DNA of 64,000 nt from Limihaloglobus sulfuriphilus (GCF_001999965.1 NZ_CP019646.1:1922001-1986000), one strand, 5' to 3'. Positions 38,043-47,794 are shown, counted from the stretch's first letter. Notes: generated from the sequence alone by a model not told the origin. Numbers and translations are program-made.

Positions 38043-39122
38043 TTAACAGTTATAGTTTCTGCCCTTTTCCAGGAAGTACTCTATTGTCTCATATTCAATT
38101 TCCGGCGGCTCGGAATGGTCGCTGTGCAGTATATATCCGCCTCCGTTTTTCAACACGTATTTTACCTTTTCAAATTCCTTGTCGATTTGCTCTTTATCAT
38201 TGCTTATGAGCGCCCTGACGTCAAACCCGCCGAAAAAGGCAATCCGGTCGCCGAATCTATCAAAAAGCCGCGGCAGATCCATACCGGCCTTAACCTCCAT
38301 GGCCTGAAGGCAATCCATACCGGCCTCTATCAGCCCCGGCAAAAGCGGTTCGACATAGCCGCAGGAGTGAACTATCACCTTGCAGCCTATACTGTGGGCA
38401 AAGTCAAACAGCAGCTTATGGCCGGGAAACATAATCTCGTTATACATCGCCGGCGACATAAATGGTTTTTCCTTAAAGCCCATATCCTCAAAATAAAACA
38501 TCCCGTCGGGTCTGCCGCACCGGCCGAAAAGCTCCTCAAGATGTTTTACTGTCATCTTAGCATAGGTCATAACCATATCCTTTACCCAGTCCGGATCAAG
38601 GGCCATACCCATTAAAAGGTATTCATGGCCGCATAACCGCTGCATCTGCTCGAAGGGAGCCATCGAGGCATGATAATAAAATCTGTCATTTTCAGCCGCA
38701 ATCGTCCTTCCTTCGGCGTAACCGTCAATATCGATTCTCCGCTGATCAAAATTCAGAAGAAACGGTTTTGCATATTCCAGCCAGCTTTTATTGTCTTTAA
38801 CCAGAAAATCAACATGTTCCGGCGTACTTTCATGCGCTTTATGGAGTCTTAATTTCGCGCCGTTACCGTCTAAGACGAGTTTCGTGAACTCTGTTTCCTC
38901 TAAAATCTCCGGCTCGAAATCCATATTTGCGACGCTGTTGACACATCCGCCGCCCCTTCGCAAGTCAAGATCGAAATGCTCCCAGAAATCCTCGTCCGGC
39001 AGATAACCCTGATCAATCCATTTGCTAAGGGTTGACTGCCACGGGGTTATTGCCGCCGGCACACAGCCGCCGTTATTTCTGTTTAATGCCGCTGCAACCT
39101 TTTCTTTGCTTGTCACACTCAT
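38043..39122 (-). CDS. UroD-superfamily methyltransferase-like protein
   Basis: I chose ATG 39122 (359 residues), immediately preceded in frame by TTG, with AAGGAA upstream. The single-barrel protein has H252-S-C254-G, the metal motif of the methyltransferase branch, and HSDH where MtaA has its third Cys ligand. It is placed between glycosidase-like members A (25 bases downstream) and C (39 bases upstream), repeating the pairing of UroD and glycosidase genes seen elsewhere in the window. No signal peptide, so it is cytoplasmic. The substrate cannot be inferred. Confidence 0.75.
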   Translation of the reverse strand: MSVTSKEKVAAALNRNNGGCVPAAITPWQSTLSKWIDQGYLPDEDFWEHFDLDLRRGGGCVNSVANMDFEPEILEETEFTKLVLDGNGAKLRLHKAHESTPEHVDFLVKDNKSWLEYAKPFLLNFDQRRIDIDGYAEGRTIAAENDRFYYHASMAPFEQMQRLCGHEYLLMGMALDPDWVKDMVMTYAKMTVKHLEELFGRCGRPDGMFYFEDMGFKEKPFMSPAMYNEIMFPGHKLLFDFAHSIGCKVIVHSCGYVEPLLPGLIEAGMDCLQAMEVKAGMDLPRLFDRFGDRIAFFGGFDVRALISNDKEQIDKEFEKVKYVLKNGGGYILHSDHSEPPEIEYETIEYFLEKGRNYNC

Positions 39123-39161
39123 CAAGATTCCTTATTATTCGAATAGTAATACGGTATTAGT

Positions 39162-41570
39162 TCAGTCTGTATCAAGAGCTATCTTCCGCACTTCAACACT
39201 GCAATATCTTGGATCAATCATAAGTGCCGGGCTCAGGCTTACCATCTGTGGGGAAAGCGGCATGTCAAAGGGGCGGGCTTTGCTCCATTGCCCGCCGTCT
39301 CCAACAGCCAGACGAGTAGTTTGAGCCTCCAAGTCATGACTTATCCGCAGGGTCATCCACTCATTTTGAGCAATATCGCTAGGCAGAACGTCGCCAAGCC
39401 GAATCCGGCAAAGATAGACACTGTGTTCGCCGTCCATTAGGAGCAATTCAGCATCATTAACGCTGCCCTCAGTGATGCGGAATTCTATCGCAGCGTTGAA
39501 TAAAGCATTGGGACGGGAAAAGGGTTTGGCAGGCCCAATCCAGACCAGCCCCGGATATCTGGGACTGGGTTTGCTCACGGATATCGTGCCGTCTTTCAAC
39601 TTCTCATAAACGGGGGTATATTTCATCTCTGACATAACCTGCTCACGCAGTTGGTCCAGCGGCGTATCCTCGGCAATGCCGTCAAAGCGGCGCTGGAGCA
39701 GATAATTCCGAAAGCAGGCAAAAAAGGCATCACCGAAATCGCCGCCATACTGCCAGACGCGATTGACCATGCCGCTGATATCGTCAAACTGAATGCCGGC
39801 CGCGCCCTTGTCGATCCAGTTTTTCCCGCGTTCGATCATTGCAGTACGGTATTGGGCAGAAGCAAAAGAGGCTCCGTAGCGAGGCGGCATAAAATCGGGT
39901 CGGATATGCATCGGTTGTCCATCCGGATAACGCACCCAACCTGACCAGTCCGGCGTAAAAGTTGGGATGCCCTCCTGCGGTGGTACGCCATCCAGGGCAA
40001 TGTAGCTGTGCAGAAAACAGTCACTGCCATGGAAAGCCATGCCGTTGCTCTGAGCGTATTCGAGCGTCTTAAGACTGTGGTCATAGCTCCAACTGATACG
40101 GCTGACATGATAGCCGTCTAACGGGTCGGTATCAGAGGCAATAGCGTCATCTACCCATTTTGGCCTCTGCCAGATGCTGCTGAAGCGGATCATTCGCATC
40201 AGCGGGATTTCCGATTCAGCCATTGCCTTTCGCAAATCCGGGCGTTCGACTCCGGGCAGCTTTACGGGCTCTGCGGTATGAACGCGAACAAGAGCCCAGG
40301 CTGAGACATTCTCAACCGATACCACAGGCTCGCCGCTTTCATCGGTCTCCCAACTTACAGAAGCACTTGCAGCATCCTGCCACTCAGGGGCAGCGATTTC
40401 CACTTTACTGACCTTTGCACCCTTAAGCAGCAATTTTGAAATGGTAAACTTTCCTGATGCAGGGACTGCTGATTTGTCTTTAAAATCCCTGATAATATGC
40501 AGCACCAGCGGTGCATCCGAGGCTTCATGCTGGACACGGGGAATAGGCGGCAGGAAAGCGGACCGGTATGAGTCTTCCATCTCGAAGGGGCAATCAGGTG
40601 CGGCGGCTTTTTTAGCCGAATCCATGGCAGTACGCAAATGCGGCCGGCCGCTGAAACGCTCGGGTATCGCAGGCGCCTTGTCTCCCTTTAGACGCAGAAC
40701 AGTGGGTACGCCTGCCCGGAACAAATCAAGGATCTGCAATTCCAATGCCGACAGGTCCTGGACTCCATCTTCTTCGTAGGGCACATCCAGTACATGCCAA
40801 AGAGCCGGGACATAGCCGTCAAACCAACCGGCATGATCGTGGATCATGCGAAAGATGGGCTGATGAGCGTCTAATGAACCGTAGAAGCGGGTAAACTGAG
40901 AACCGTCATATAAGCACCACGGGACATGCATATGACAGCCGATCGCATATGAAAGACCGGTTGCACCGGCATAGGCCTGCGGGTCTTCGAGTTGATTCCA
41001 GCGCCTATTCGAAGTGGCGTTGGGCATCACCAGAAGAGTCGTATCGACGGACTCGGATAAGGCAGCGATCCCAAGAAAGTGGGCCAGGGGCTTGTCCTCA
41101 TGAAGGGAGACGACATCACACTCAATGTTAAAGTAATCGAAAGGTGCAGCCATTTCTACCCAACGGGGGACATGCATGCTGCCGGCAGGATTGCCGCTAA
41201 GAACCACGGGCCGGCGGTCAGGGTAGGCCCTGGCCGAGTAATCACGGATGCTGCCCATGACTTGAGTCATGCAATCAAGGATCGTTTCAAAATGGAACTC
41301 TTCAAAGGCCTGTCCCAGCGGGCCAAAAGGTTTGGTGAATTCGACCACACCGCCCTGGGCCGACAGTGCCGCAGCCTTCTCGGGTAATACAATACAAGAT
41401 GACTCTACTTTATCATTGGGTTGCTGATTTTGGTTTACTGCGGTTTTGCTTGCTGTGTCAACCTTCTCAACACCGTCATCAATATCTTTACAACCAGTAA
41501 ATACCACCACAAAAAAAACCAAACTTAATAAGTGTCTCAAATACATAACATTTTTTTCTTTGCTCGTCAT
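39162..41570 (-). CDS. Lipoprotein TIM-barrel glycosidase-like protein with halves in swapped order (member C)
   Basis: The 802-residue lipoprotein (FTGC near residue 26) is homologous to members A and B but with blocks in a different order. Its N-terminal part has N127 in SGNPAG, then W218 in HVPWCLY, FYG and WFDGY, which in A are N304 and W388. A beta-sandwich with APLVLHII (about 355) follows. Only then come W494 in RISWSY and D596 in GIQFDD, which in A are W94 and D195. The W-to-D spacing is 102 here and 101 in A. The C-terminal 150 residues are an extra beta-rich domain. By eye it seems more GC-rich than its neighbours. GGAG precedes the ATG. Function unproven. Confidence 0.6.
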   Translation of the reverse strand: MTSKEKNVMYLRHLLSLVFFVVVFTGCKDIDDGVEKVDTASKTAVNQNQQPNDKVESSCIVLPEKAAALSAQGGVVEFTKPFGPLGQAFEEFHFETILDCMTQVMGSIRDYSARAYPDRRPVVLSGNPAGSMHVPRWVEMAAPFDYFNIECDVVSLHEDKPLAHFLGIAALSESVDTTLLVMPNATSNRRWNQLEDPQAYAGATGLSYAIGCHMHVPWCLYDGSQFTRFYGSLDAHQPIFRMIHDHAGWFDGYVPALWHVLDVPYEEDGVQDLSALELQILDLFRAGVPTVLRLKGDKAPAIPERFSGRPHLRTAMDSAKKAAAPDCPFEMEDSYRSAFLPPIPRVQHEASDAPLVLHIIRDFKDKSAVPASGKFTISKLLLKGAKVSKVEIAAPEWQDAASASVSWETDESGEPVVSVENVSAWALVRVHTAEPVKLPGVERPDLRKAMAESEIPLMRMIRFSSIWQRPKWVDDAIASDTDPLDGYHVSRISWSYDHSLKTLEYAQSNGMAFHGSDCFLHSYIALDGVPPQEGIPTFTPDWSGWVRYPDGQPMHIRPDFMPPRYGASFASAQYRTAMIERGKNWIDKGAAGIQFDDISGMVNRVWQYGGDFGDAFFACFRNYLLQRRFDGIAEDTPLDQLREQVMSEMKYTPVYEKLKDGTISVSKPSPRYPGLVWIGPAKPFSRPNALFNAAIEFRITEGSVNDAELLLMDGEHSVYLCRIRLGDVLPSDIAQNEWMTLRISHDLEAQTTRLAVGDGGQWSKARPFDMPLSPQMVSLSPALMIDPRYCSVEVRKIALDTD

Positions 41571-41687
41571 ATTATCTCCAGTACATTATCTGCTAATATT
41601 TTCAGATCCAAGTCCCCATTCTCTCAATACCTGTGTTTCTTTAGGTTTAACGTCTCTGCCGTTCCATCTCTTCTGCTAAACATAAAG

Positions 41688-43211
41688 CTAACCTCTTTGG
41701 TTTTCTATTATACCGGCTTTTTCGAAGCGTTTCATATACTCATTGATATCCCACGGGCTGTCGGAATAAACATCTTTTTTCCATTCTTTAAATGCCTCTG
41801 CCATTTTTGCGACACGTTCCGGATATTTGGAAGACAAATCCCTGAGCTGCTTTGGATCATCAGCAATATTATACAAAGCAATATCCTTTTGATTATTTTC
41901 TTTTACAAGCGTCCAGTCGCCGTCACGGACAGTCCAGCGGCGGTTGTCAAAATTCTTCATAAACACGCCAACCGGTTTTTCCCAGAACAGCATTCCTCGA
42001 TCAATGCTTTTACCGCCGGCAAGAACGCTTGTCAGGTCAATGCCGTCGATTTTCCTGCCCGCCGGGATTTGAGCACCTGCGATCGCGGCAAGTGTCGGCG
42101 TAATATCCATCGTCATTCCTATTTGAGAGCTTTTGACTCCCTGAGGGATTTTGCCCTTCCACGCGGCAATGGCCGGCACACGGATTCCACCTTCGTACAG
42201 ATTGGCTTTACGGCCTCTGAACGGGCCTGTACTGCCGTATCCTATCGGCCCATTGTCCGATGTAAAAAATATGAATGTGTTTTCTGCAAGGCCGCTCTTG
42301 TCTAAAGCCTTTAAAATGTTACCGACAGCCGCGTCCATGCCTTCGACGACTTCTTTATAAGCCTGATGTTTGTCTTCTCTGGGGCCGGGTCCGTAATCTT
42401 CCCTGCCGCTCCACGCGTTTGCAAGCTCTTTGTCATTTGGCCCAATATACGGATTGTGGGGAGCGGTGAAAGGCAGGTACGCAAAAAACGGCTGTGGCTT
42501 ATCTGCCGTCATGAATTTAATTGTTTCATCAGCGAGTACGTCAGTGTACCAATAGCCCGGAGCATCAACAGTCTTTCGCCCCCGGTAAAAATAAGACTCG
42601 CCGGAATCGCCGGGGCCCAGTTTCATTGTAAAATTATCGCCTGCGTTGCCGCCGGTACCGACGAACACTTCAAAGCCCTGATCCATAGGATGATGCGTAT
42701 CCATAGGCCCGAGGTGCCATTTACCGAACATGCCGGTACGGTAACCGGATTTTCTGAGAATTTCGGCAATGGTGATTTCGTCAGGTTTTAGTCCGAGAAA
42801 CATTTCTTCGCCGGGTTTGTTAACGGCTTTTATAGCATCTCCAAGCTGACCGAGCACGTTGCAAATGCCGCTTCGGTGATTGTACCTGCCGGTGAGCAGT
42901 GCCGCCCTTGTCGGGCTGCAAACCGAGCAGTTAGTATGAAAATCGGTAAGCATCATGCCTTTTTTGGCAAGTGCATCAAGGTTTGGTGTCTGGATATCTT
43001 CAACATTATCAGGTGCCGGTGTAATCGGCCGCCACGGTTGTCCGCCGCGAAAACAGCTCACATCGCCATAACCCATATCGTCGGCGACGATTAAAAGGAT
43101 ATTTGGGCGTGTCTGAGCTTTCGGGGTTGTAAAAAAACCGTCTCCGCAGCCGGCAGTCACAGCGGCAGCAAAACCGCCGGCAGTTTTAAGAAAATCTCGT
43201 CTTGAAAACAT
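41688..43211 (-). CDS. Tat-exported sulfatase (S1 family)
   Basis: The 507-residue product has an RR signal (FSRRDFLKTAGG) and VTAGC, so it may be a Tat lipoprotein. C98 in CSPTR is the formylglycine site, followed by AALLTGRYNHRSG. N-terminal VADDMGYGD and the later TSDNG give the metal-binding Asp/Asn set. It resembles arylsulfatase A-like S1 enzymes. Its stop is 117 bases before member C and its start is 13 bases after member B, so it is part of the - strand cluster. The target sulfate ester is not known; maturation requires a formylglycine-generating enzyme encoded elsewhere. Confidence 0.9.
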   Translation of the reverse strand: MFSRRDFLKTAGGFAAAVTAGCGDGFFTTPKAQTRPNILLIVADDMGYGDVSCFRGGQPWRPITPAPDNVEDIQTPNLDALAKKGMMLTDFHTNCSVCSPTRAALLTGRYNHRSGICNVLGQLGDAIKAVNKPGEEMFLGLKPDEITIAEILRKSGYRTGMFGKWHLGPMDTHHPMDQGFEVFVGTGGNAGDNFTMKLGPGDSGESYFYRGRKTVDAPGYWYTDVLADETIKFMTADKPQPFFAYLPFTAPHNPYIGPNDKELANAWSGREDYGPGPREDKHQAYKEVVEGMDAAVGNILKALDKSGLAENTFIFFTSDNGPIGYGSTGPFRGRKANLYEGGIRVPAIAAWKGKIPQGVKSSQIGMTMDITPTLAAIAGAQIPAGRKIDGIDLTSVLAGGKSIDRGMLFWEKPVGVFMKNFDNRRWTVRDGDWTLVKENNQKDIALYNIADDPKQLRDLSSKYPERVAKMAEAFKEWKKDVYSDSPWDINEYMKRFEKAGIIENQRG

Positions 43212-43224
43212 GTTACACCTAAGT

Positions 43225-44913
43225 TTATTCAGTATCGATTATCAATATTGCCCAGGGATTGATTGCAGGAACATTAACTGCGGTTTTAGAGTTATCCTTA
43301 GAGATCTCTAACTTTACAGTCTTAGAGAAACTTGCAAAGGCGCTGCTTTGTCTGCCGGAGAGCTTCTCGTTTTCTTCGAGCATTGCAAGAGCCGCCTTTT
43401 CAGCCCTGTCGTGCTCGGATTTTACATACTCAACCGGCACAGCCATTGAAACCGAAAGCCGGTCAGAATCAAAGAAATTCTTATTGTTCAAAACGAGCTT
43501 AAAGGGCTTATTCTGCTGATTCCAGTCAACAAGATGAATCACCACCGGGGCCTGCTTATCGCCGGGAACAGCCCTGATAAATGCGTAAATATCTTTCTCT
43601 TCTGACTCTATCAATACGGGCTTTTCGGCTCCATAGGGGTTCTCTTCGAGTCCAGGGCCAAATGCTCCCGCGTCCTGATAACCGCTCAGATACCTGTCAT
43701 TGGCACGTACAAAGGCATACAGGTCAGCATAATTTTCGGGTTTGCCGAAGTAGCGGCCGCGGCCGTCTCTGGTCTGCTGGAATATATCCCAGGGCACCCG
43801 TGAAAGTGCGCCCGACGCGTAGGTAGCGGCAACTACCCTGCGTTTTAGAGCAGTCATGAAATCTTCATCGAAATCCTTGCCCTGTGATTTTGGGGTACCG
43901 AAAACCTGTACCTTGCCGAAACTTCTGGCAGCCTGGGATCTTTCATAGATATGAACGGGATTAGCGGTATTGACAATCAGCTCCGAGATAGCAAAATCAA
44001 ACTCATGGTAATACGGCTGTTCCCACCTCTGGTATGAGGTATTGTTACAGGAAAAAGGCACACGTGTTTTTGCGTGAACATTAACCGCACTTCTTATGTC
44101 TTTGTAGAAATTTACCAGAGCCTGCAACTGAAAATCGATAAAGGGCTGCTTAAGAGGATTATCTGTCATCTTATTGTCTTTTACATAGCCGTTATCGAAA
44201 AGCCACTGCTTGAAATCAAAGCTCTCAAGGGCGTCGATACCTTTATTTTTCAGCTCATTGTCAGTAAAGTTTTCATCCAGATACCGGCTGAATTTTTCCA
44301 TGCAGTGCTCACAGAAACAGCCCATTCCGGCGGCGGCAAACGAATATTGAGAGCTCGGATCGTCGCGCTGGATAGTCTGGGCACCGTAATCAATATTTCT
44401 GTTGTAATATTCCAGATTGACCTTTTTGTAAGTGGGGTTATTCACGCAGCCGGGGTATATCGGTACTGTCCAATGGCGGCTGTGCTCAAGAAAAAGCGGC
44501 TCACCGTCCAGCTGAACCATACTGTTAGCTACGTATTCGCGACCCGCGGCCATTTCAACAACAACACCTGTGGCGCACTGGCCTGTCGTGCCGAATACCC
44601 TGCCCAGATCTTTTACTTTACGGATAAGCTGTTCTTCTTTGTCGTTGAACCGCAAATATACCCATTCAAGCCGGGTGGCGTGGAAGTTCTGCATCGCCTC
44701 AAGCGTGTCATAAGAATCGTTTTTATCCATAGGCCTGAAATTCAGCGACCTTATAGTAACATCACTGGCTGCCGGTACATAGTCAGGCCGCTCAAACGGC
44801 CGGGCAATTTCAAATGCTTTTTTAGATGCCTCTAACCGGGCTGAAACCAGTAAAAAAGAAATCACTGCTGAGATTGCCAGAATTATTGAAAATGATTTAT
44901 GTAAGTTAACCAT
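43225..44913 (-). CDS. Secreted putative TIM-barrel glycosidase, unrecognised family (member B)
   Basis: I chose ATG 44913 (562 residues), with AGG upstream, over a GTG at 44937. After an N-terminal membrane or signal segment it has the same order of landmarks as member A: RLEWVY, D184 in QTIQRDD, a CFCEHC stretch followed by MEKFSRYL, NNTSYQRW, SRVPWDIF, RYFG and YLSGY, then a C-terminal beta-sandwich with PVVIHLVDW. The C-x-C-x-x-C stretch is of the kind found in GH42-like barrels (from memory) and could bind zinc. Conservation of D184 across A, B and C makes it a candidate catalytic residue. It lies between two sulfatases, with 13 bases and 27 bases of spacing. Confidence 0.6.
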   Translation of the reverse strand: MVNLHKSFSIILAISAVISFLLVSARLEASKKAFEIARPFERPDYVPAASDVTIRSLNFRPMDKNDSYDTLEAMQNFHATRLEWVYLRFNDKEEQLIRKVKDLGRVFGTTGQCATGVVVEMAAGREYVANSMVQLDGEPLFLEHSRHWTVPIYPGCVNNPTYKKVNLEYYNRNIDYGAQTIQRDDPSSQYSFAAAGMGCFCEHCMEKFSRYLDENFTDNELKNKGIDALESFDFKQWLFDNGYVKDNKMTDNPLKQPFIDFQLQALVNFYKDIRSAVNVHAKTRVPFSCNNTSYQRWEQPYYHEFDFAISELIVNTANPVHIYERSQAARSFGKVQVFGTPKSQGKDFDEDFMTALKRRVVAATYASGALSRVPWDIFQQTRDGRGRYFGKPENYADLYAFVRANDRYLSGYQDAGAFGPGLEENPYGAEKPVLIESEEKDIYAFIRAVPGDKQAPVVIHLVDWNQQNKPFKLVLNNKNFFDSDRLSVSMAVPVEYVKSEHDRAEKAALAMLEENEKLSGRQSSAFASFSKTVKLEISKDNSKTAVNVPAINPWAILIIDTE

Positions 44914-44940
44914 AAAAAACCTTATATTAAAAATCACACT

Positions 44941-46467
44941 CTAAGCACGCTGATAAGTTCCAGGTATTTTATGCCGGTCCTTTGGTTTATTTTCAAGCCA
45001 CTCAAGCTCGCTTACAACAGCCAGATGTTTGCGAATCTCTTCGGTAAGCTCCTCTCTGATATCGGCATAAGCCGGATCGTCGCATAGATTATTCATCTGC
45101 AGAGGGTCGGCGGGATTATCAAAAAGGTGCCAGGGATAAACTCTGCCCGTATCGGGGTCTTTCTGAAGCGTAAACGTCCAGCGTTTAGTGCGTACGCCGC
45201 GGTAATCCATCAGCTTAGGCTGCTTGGCAATGATATAATGCGTCTCTTCGGGCAGATTATACAGTATAAACTGCGAATTCGGCTCTTTGCCCTTGCCGGT
45301 GCAGAGACGTTTAGAAAGGTCCATCCCCTGCATAGCCCTGTTAATCATGCTGCCGTGGCCTGTCAATCCAAGCAGCGTGGGAGCCAGATCAATTGAGCCC
45401 AGCAGCAGATCATCTTCCTTGTCGGCGGGGATTTTACCCGGATAACGGATTATAAACGGAACAAGTATTGACTCCTCATAAGGATAGCGTTTCCACTTCA
45501 CACCGTGTGCATAATGCAGGTCGCCGTGGTCGGAAGTAAATATCACTATCGTGTTATCAGCGATACCCAGCTCGTCAATCTTGTCAAGTATCTTTCCAAA
45601 CTCTTCATCGACAGATGATATCTGCGCATAAAAATGCTTAAGGTCGTGCATACGCCTCTCATCTCTGTATTCTTCGGGCACATTCTCCCAGTAAGGAGTC
45701 TCAATTGACTGATAGTAGTCAACCCAGTGCTCTTTTGCGCCGGGATATGAAGGGTGCGGCGGCAGAACACTCAAAACCCCGCAGAAGGGAGCTTCTTTTT
45801 GAGAGCTTTCTTCCATAAAATCTATAAACCTGTCCGTGAGGAACTCGGGTGCATAGGCGTTTATCTGCTTGTATTTGCCGTCTTTATCCCATACATAGGT
45901 ATTTCGCGGTCGGTTATGGTTGCTCGTCTGTATCCACAGATCATCGAAACCGTGCCGCAGCGGAGCGGGAGTTATCGCGGCGGGTGTCTTTACTTCTCCG
46001 TCACGTTTGTCGTCTTTCCAGATCGGGTCTTCACATCCCGGATAAAGGTGCCATTTGCCCACATAACCCATTGTATAGCCGGCGGATTTGAGGGTTTTTG
46101 ACCAGCTGGGCAGATCACCGGCGAGCGGAAAATCGCCATGGTTATTGACAAAGCCGGTCTGGTGGCCGTGCTGCCCCGTGAACAGCATTGCCCTGTAAGG
46201 GACGCATATTGGGTTGTTCGATACGCAGTTGGTAACCGTAACACCCTGTTTGGCGAACCTGTCAAGGTTAGGTGTTTTGAGCTCTTTTATTCCCCTGGAC
46301 CATCCCTTGGCGGGATGTTCATCGGTGAAAACAAATATCAGGTTCGGTCTGTCCTTGCCGCTGAAACGATTCGGGCTCTGGCAGCCGGTATTGAAAAGGG
46401 CCGAAGCACCCGAAATAACTGCTGCGCCTGCCATGCCGCTTTTTGCAATAAAGTCCCTTCTATTCAT
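44941..46467 (-). CDS. Tat-exported sulfatase with CVPYR active-site motif
   Basis: The 508-residue protein has the signal MNRRDFIAKSG with a hydrophobic core and NTGC, suggesting a Tat-exported lipoprotein. C88 in CVPYR is the formylglycine position; the usual Ser or Thr is Tyr here, which still satisfies the CxPxR minimum. FTDEHP near the N-terminus and TSDHGD near residue 315 provide metal ligands. It belongs to the choline-sulfatase/phosphonate-hydrolase-like side of family S1 by general look (for example TGQHGHQTG), but the substrate is uncertain. Only 3 bases separate it from the MFS gene, so the two are co-translated. Confidence 0.88.
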   Translation of the reverse strand: MNRRDFIAKSGMAGAAVISGASALFNTGCQSPNRFSGKDRPNLIFVFTDEHPAKGWSRGIKELKTPNLDRFAKQGVTVTNCVSNNPICVPYRAMLFTGQHGHQTGFVNNHGDFPLAGDLPSWSKTLKSAGYTMGYVGKWHLYPGCEDPIWKDDKRDGEVKTPAAITPAPLRHGFDDLWIQTSNHNRPRNTYVWDKDGKYKQINAYAPEFLTDRFIDFMEESSQKEAPFCGVLSVLPPHPSYPGAKEHWVDYYQSIETPYWENVPEEYRDERRMHDLKHFYAQISSVDEEFGKILDKIDELGIADNTIVIFTSDHGDLHYAHGVKWKRYPYEESILVPFIIRYPGKIPADKEDDLLLGSIDLAPTLLGLTGHGSMINRAMQGMDLSKRLCTGKGKEPNSQFILYNLPEETHYIIAKQPKLMDYRGVRTKRWTFTLQKDPDTGRVYPWHLFDNPADPLQMNNLCDDPAYADIREELTEEIRKHLAVVSELEWLENKPKDRHKIPGTYQRA

Positions 46468-46470
46468 AAT

Positions 46471-47781
46471 TTATACCTTTCTGATCTGAGGTTTAGCTAT
46501 TTTTTCCATGGGTAAAAACGGTATTATCGCAAGGGTAAGTAATCCTGCGGTACTGCTAAGTACAAAAAGACTGGGATAACCCAGCATCTGCTGCAGAACG
46601 CCGCTGATTCCCCCCGGTATATAAAATCCAAGCCCCATTATGCCGCTTGAAATTGCCAGCATTGACGTTTTATGCTCGCCGTCCGCTATGGCGTGGAGGT
46701 AGTAGAAAAACGCGCTGAATCCGATTCCGTATCCAAGCGTCTCAACTACTGCTGTGCCAAAGACGTAAGTGTAGAATTCCGTTCCGCCGATCATGAACTG
46801 TGCCTGCGGGCGGAATATTGCCAGGAAGATGTACGCGAAATTGGGCAGGTTCATAAACATTGTGAATGGTATAAGTGTTTTCCTAAGCCCAAACCACTTT
46901 ATAATGAAGCCGCCAAGAATTCCTCCAATTATCATAAACGGCACATCCGCATAGGTTTTGAGCATGGCAACCTCTTTGGCGTTCATGGCGAAACCGCCTG
47001 CGTCTGCCGCGTCCATCAGGAATGGCGGAACCATATACACCTGCATACCCTGTCCAAACCGAAAGATAAGCAGCATCGCTATTATTGCCCATGCTCTCCG
47101 CTGCTGCACGTATTCCTTAAGCACGGTAAACAAGGGAAAAGCCCCCGTATCCTTTACCGCATAGTCATCCTTTGCTTTGGGCAGGCCGAAAAGATAATAC
47201 ACAGCCAACACAAGCAGAGTAACAGAAGCCAGCCCCATCGCCTTGCCCCAGGCAATTTCGAGAGCCGCCCCGTCTTCCTGGAGCTGTCCGGCAAGCCTGA
47301 CAAACAATACAAGAGAAAGGATAATCCCCCCTCGTATCGCGGCGGTTTTTATACCTACAAACTCGGCCTGCTCCGCCTTGTCAAAAACCCGAATATAGTA
47401 TCCGTCAGAGGAAACTTCCAGGCATGAGAAAAGGAGCGCAAAACAGAGTATGAGGCTAAAAGCCAGCAAAGGTGTCATGTATCCAGTGTAGATAACTATA
47501 CTTAAGACCATAAGAATAACACCGATAATAGCGGTGAAGGTAAAGCAAAGACGTCTTTTACTGCCCAGAGCATCAATCCACGGCGACCATAAAAACCTGA
47601 AAGCACTCGGCAGTGACAACAGGGCCACTGCCCCGATCAAAGCATTTGAAAAGCCGAAGTCCTTAAACATAACTGAAGTCATGGTTCCGACAATTCCGCC
47701 GCCGCCAAGACCAATAGCCACAAACAGCATGGGGGTAAAGATCCATGGGCTGGAAAGCCTGTTCTTTTTTTCTATAAGCAT
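46471..47781 (-). CDS. MFS transporter, AmpG/PAT-like
   Basis: The 436-residue inner-membrane protein has about 12 hydrophobic segments. The loop after the second helix, WSPWIDALGSKRR, fits the major facilitator signature, and the general look is near the AmpG-like group that imports amino-sugar-containing muropeptides, although this is an impression only. AAAGG precedes the ATG. It lies between a sialidase-LamG gene 13 bases upstream and a sulfatase 3 bases downstream, so it probably takes up an oligosaccharide or desulfated sugar made by the cluster. The two other transporters of the window are of the SSS type. Confidence 0.8.
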   Translation of the reverse strand: MLIEKKNRLSSPWIFTPMLFVAIGLGGGGIVGTMTSVMFKDFGFSNALIGAVALLSLPSAFRFLWSPWIDALGSKRRLCFTFTAIIGVILMVLSIVIYTGYMTPLLAFSLILCFALLFSCLEVSSDGYYIRVFDKAEQAEFVGIKTAAIRGGIILSLVLFVRLAGQLQEDGAALEIAWGKAMGLASVTLLVLAVYYLFGLPKAKDDYAVKDTGAFPLFTVLKEYVQQRRAWAIIAMLLIFRFGQGMQVYMVPPFLMDAADAGGFAMNAKEVAMLKTYADVPFMIIGGILGGFIIKWFGLRKTLIPFTMFMNLPNFAYIFLAIFRPQAQFMIGGTEFYTYVFGTAVVETLGYGIGFSAFFYYLHAIADGEHKTSMLAISSGIMGLGFYIPGGISGVLQQMLGYPSLFVLSSTAGLLTLAIIPFLPMEKIAKPQIRKV

Positions 47782-47794
47782 GAATACCTTTGAT

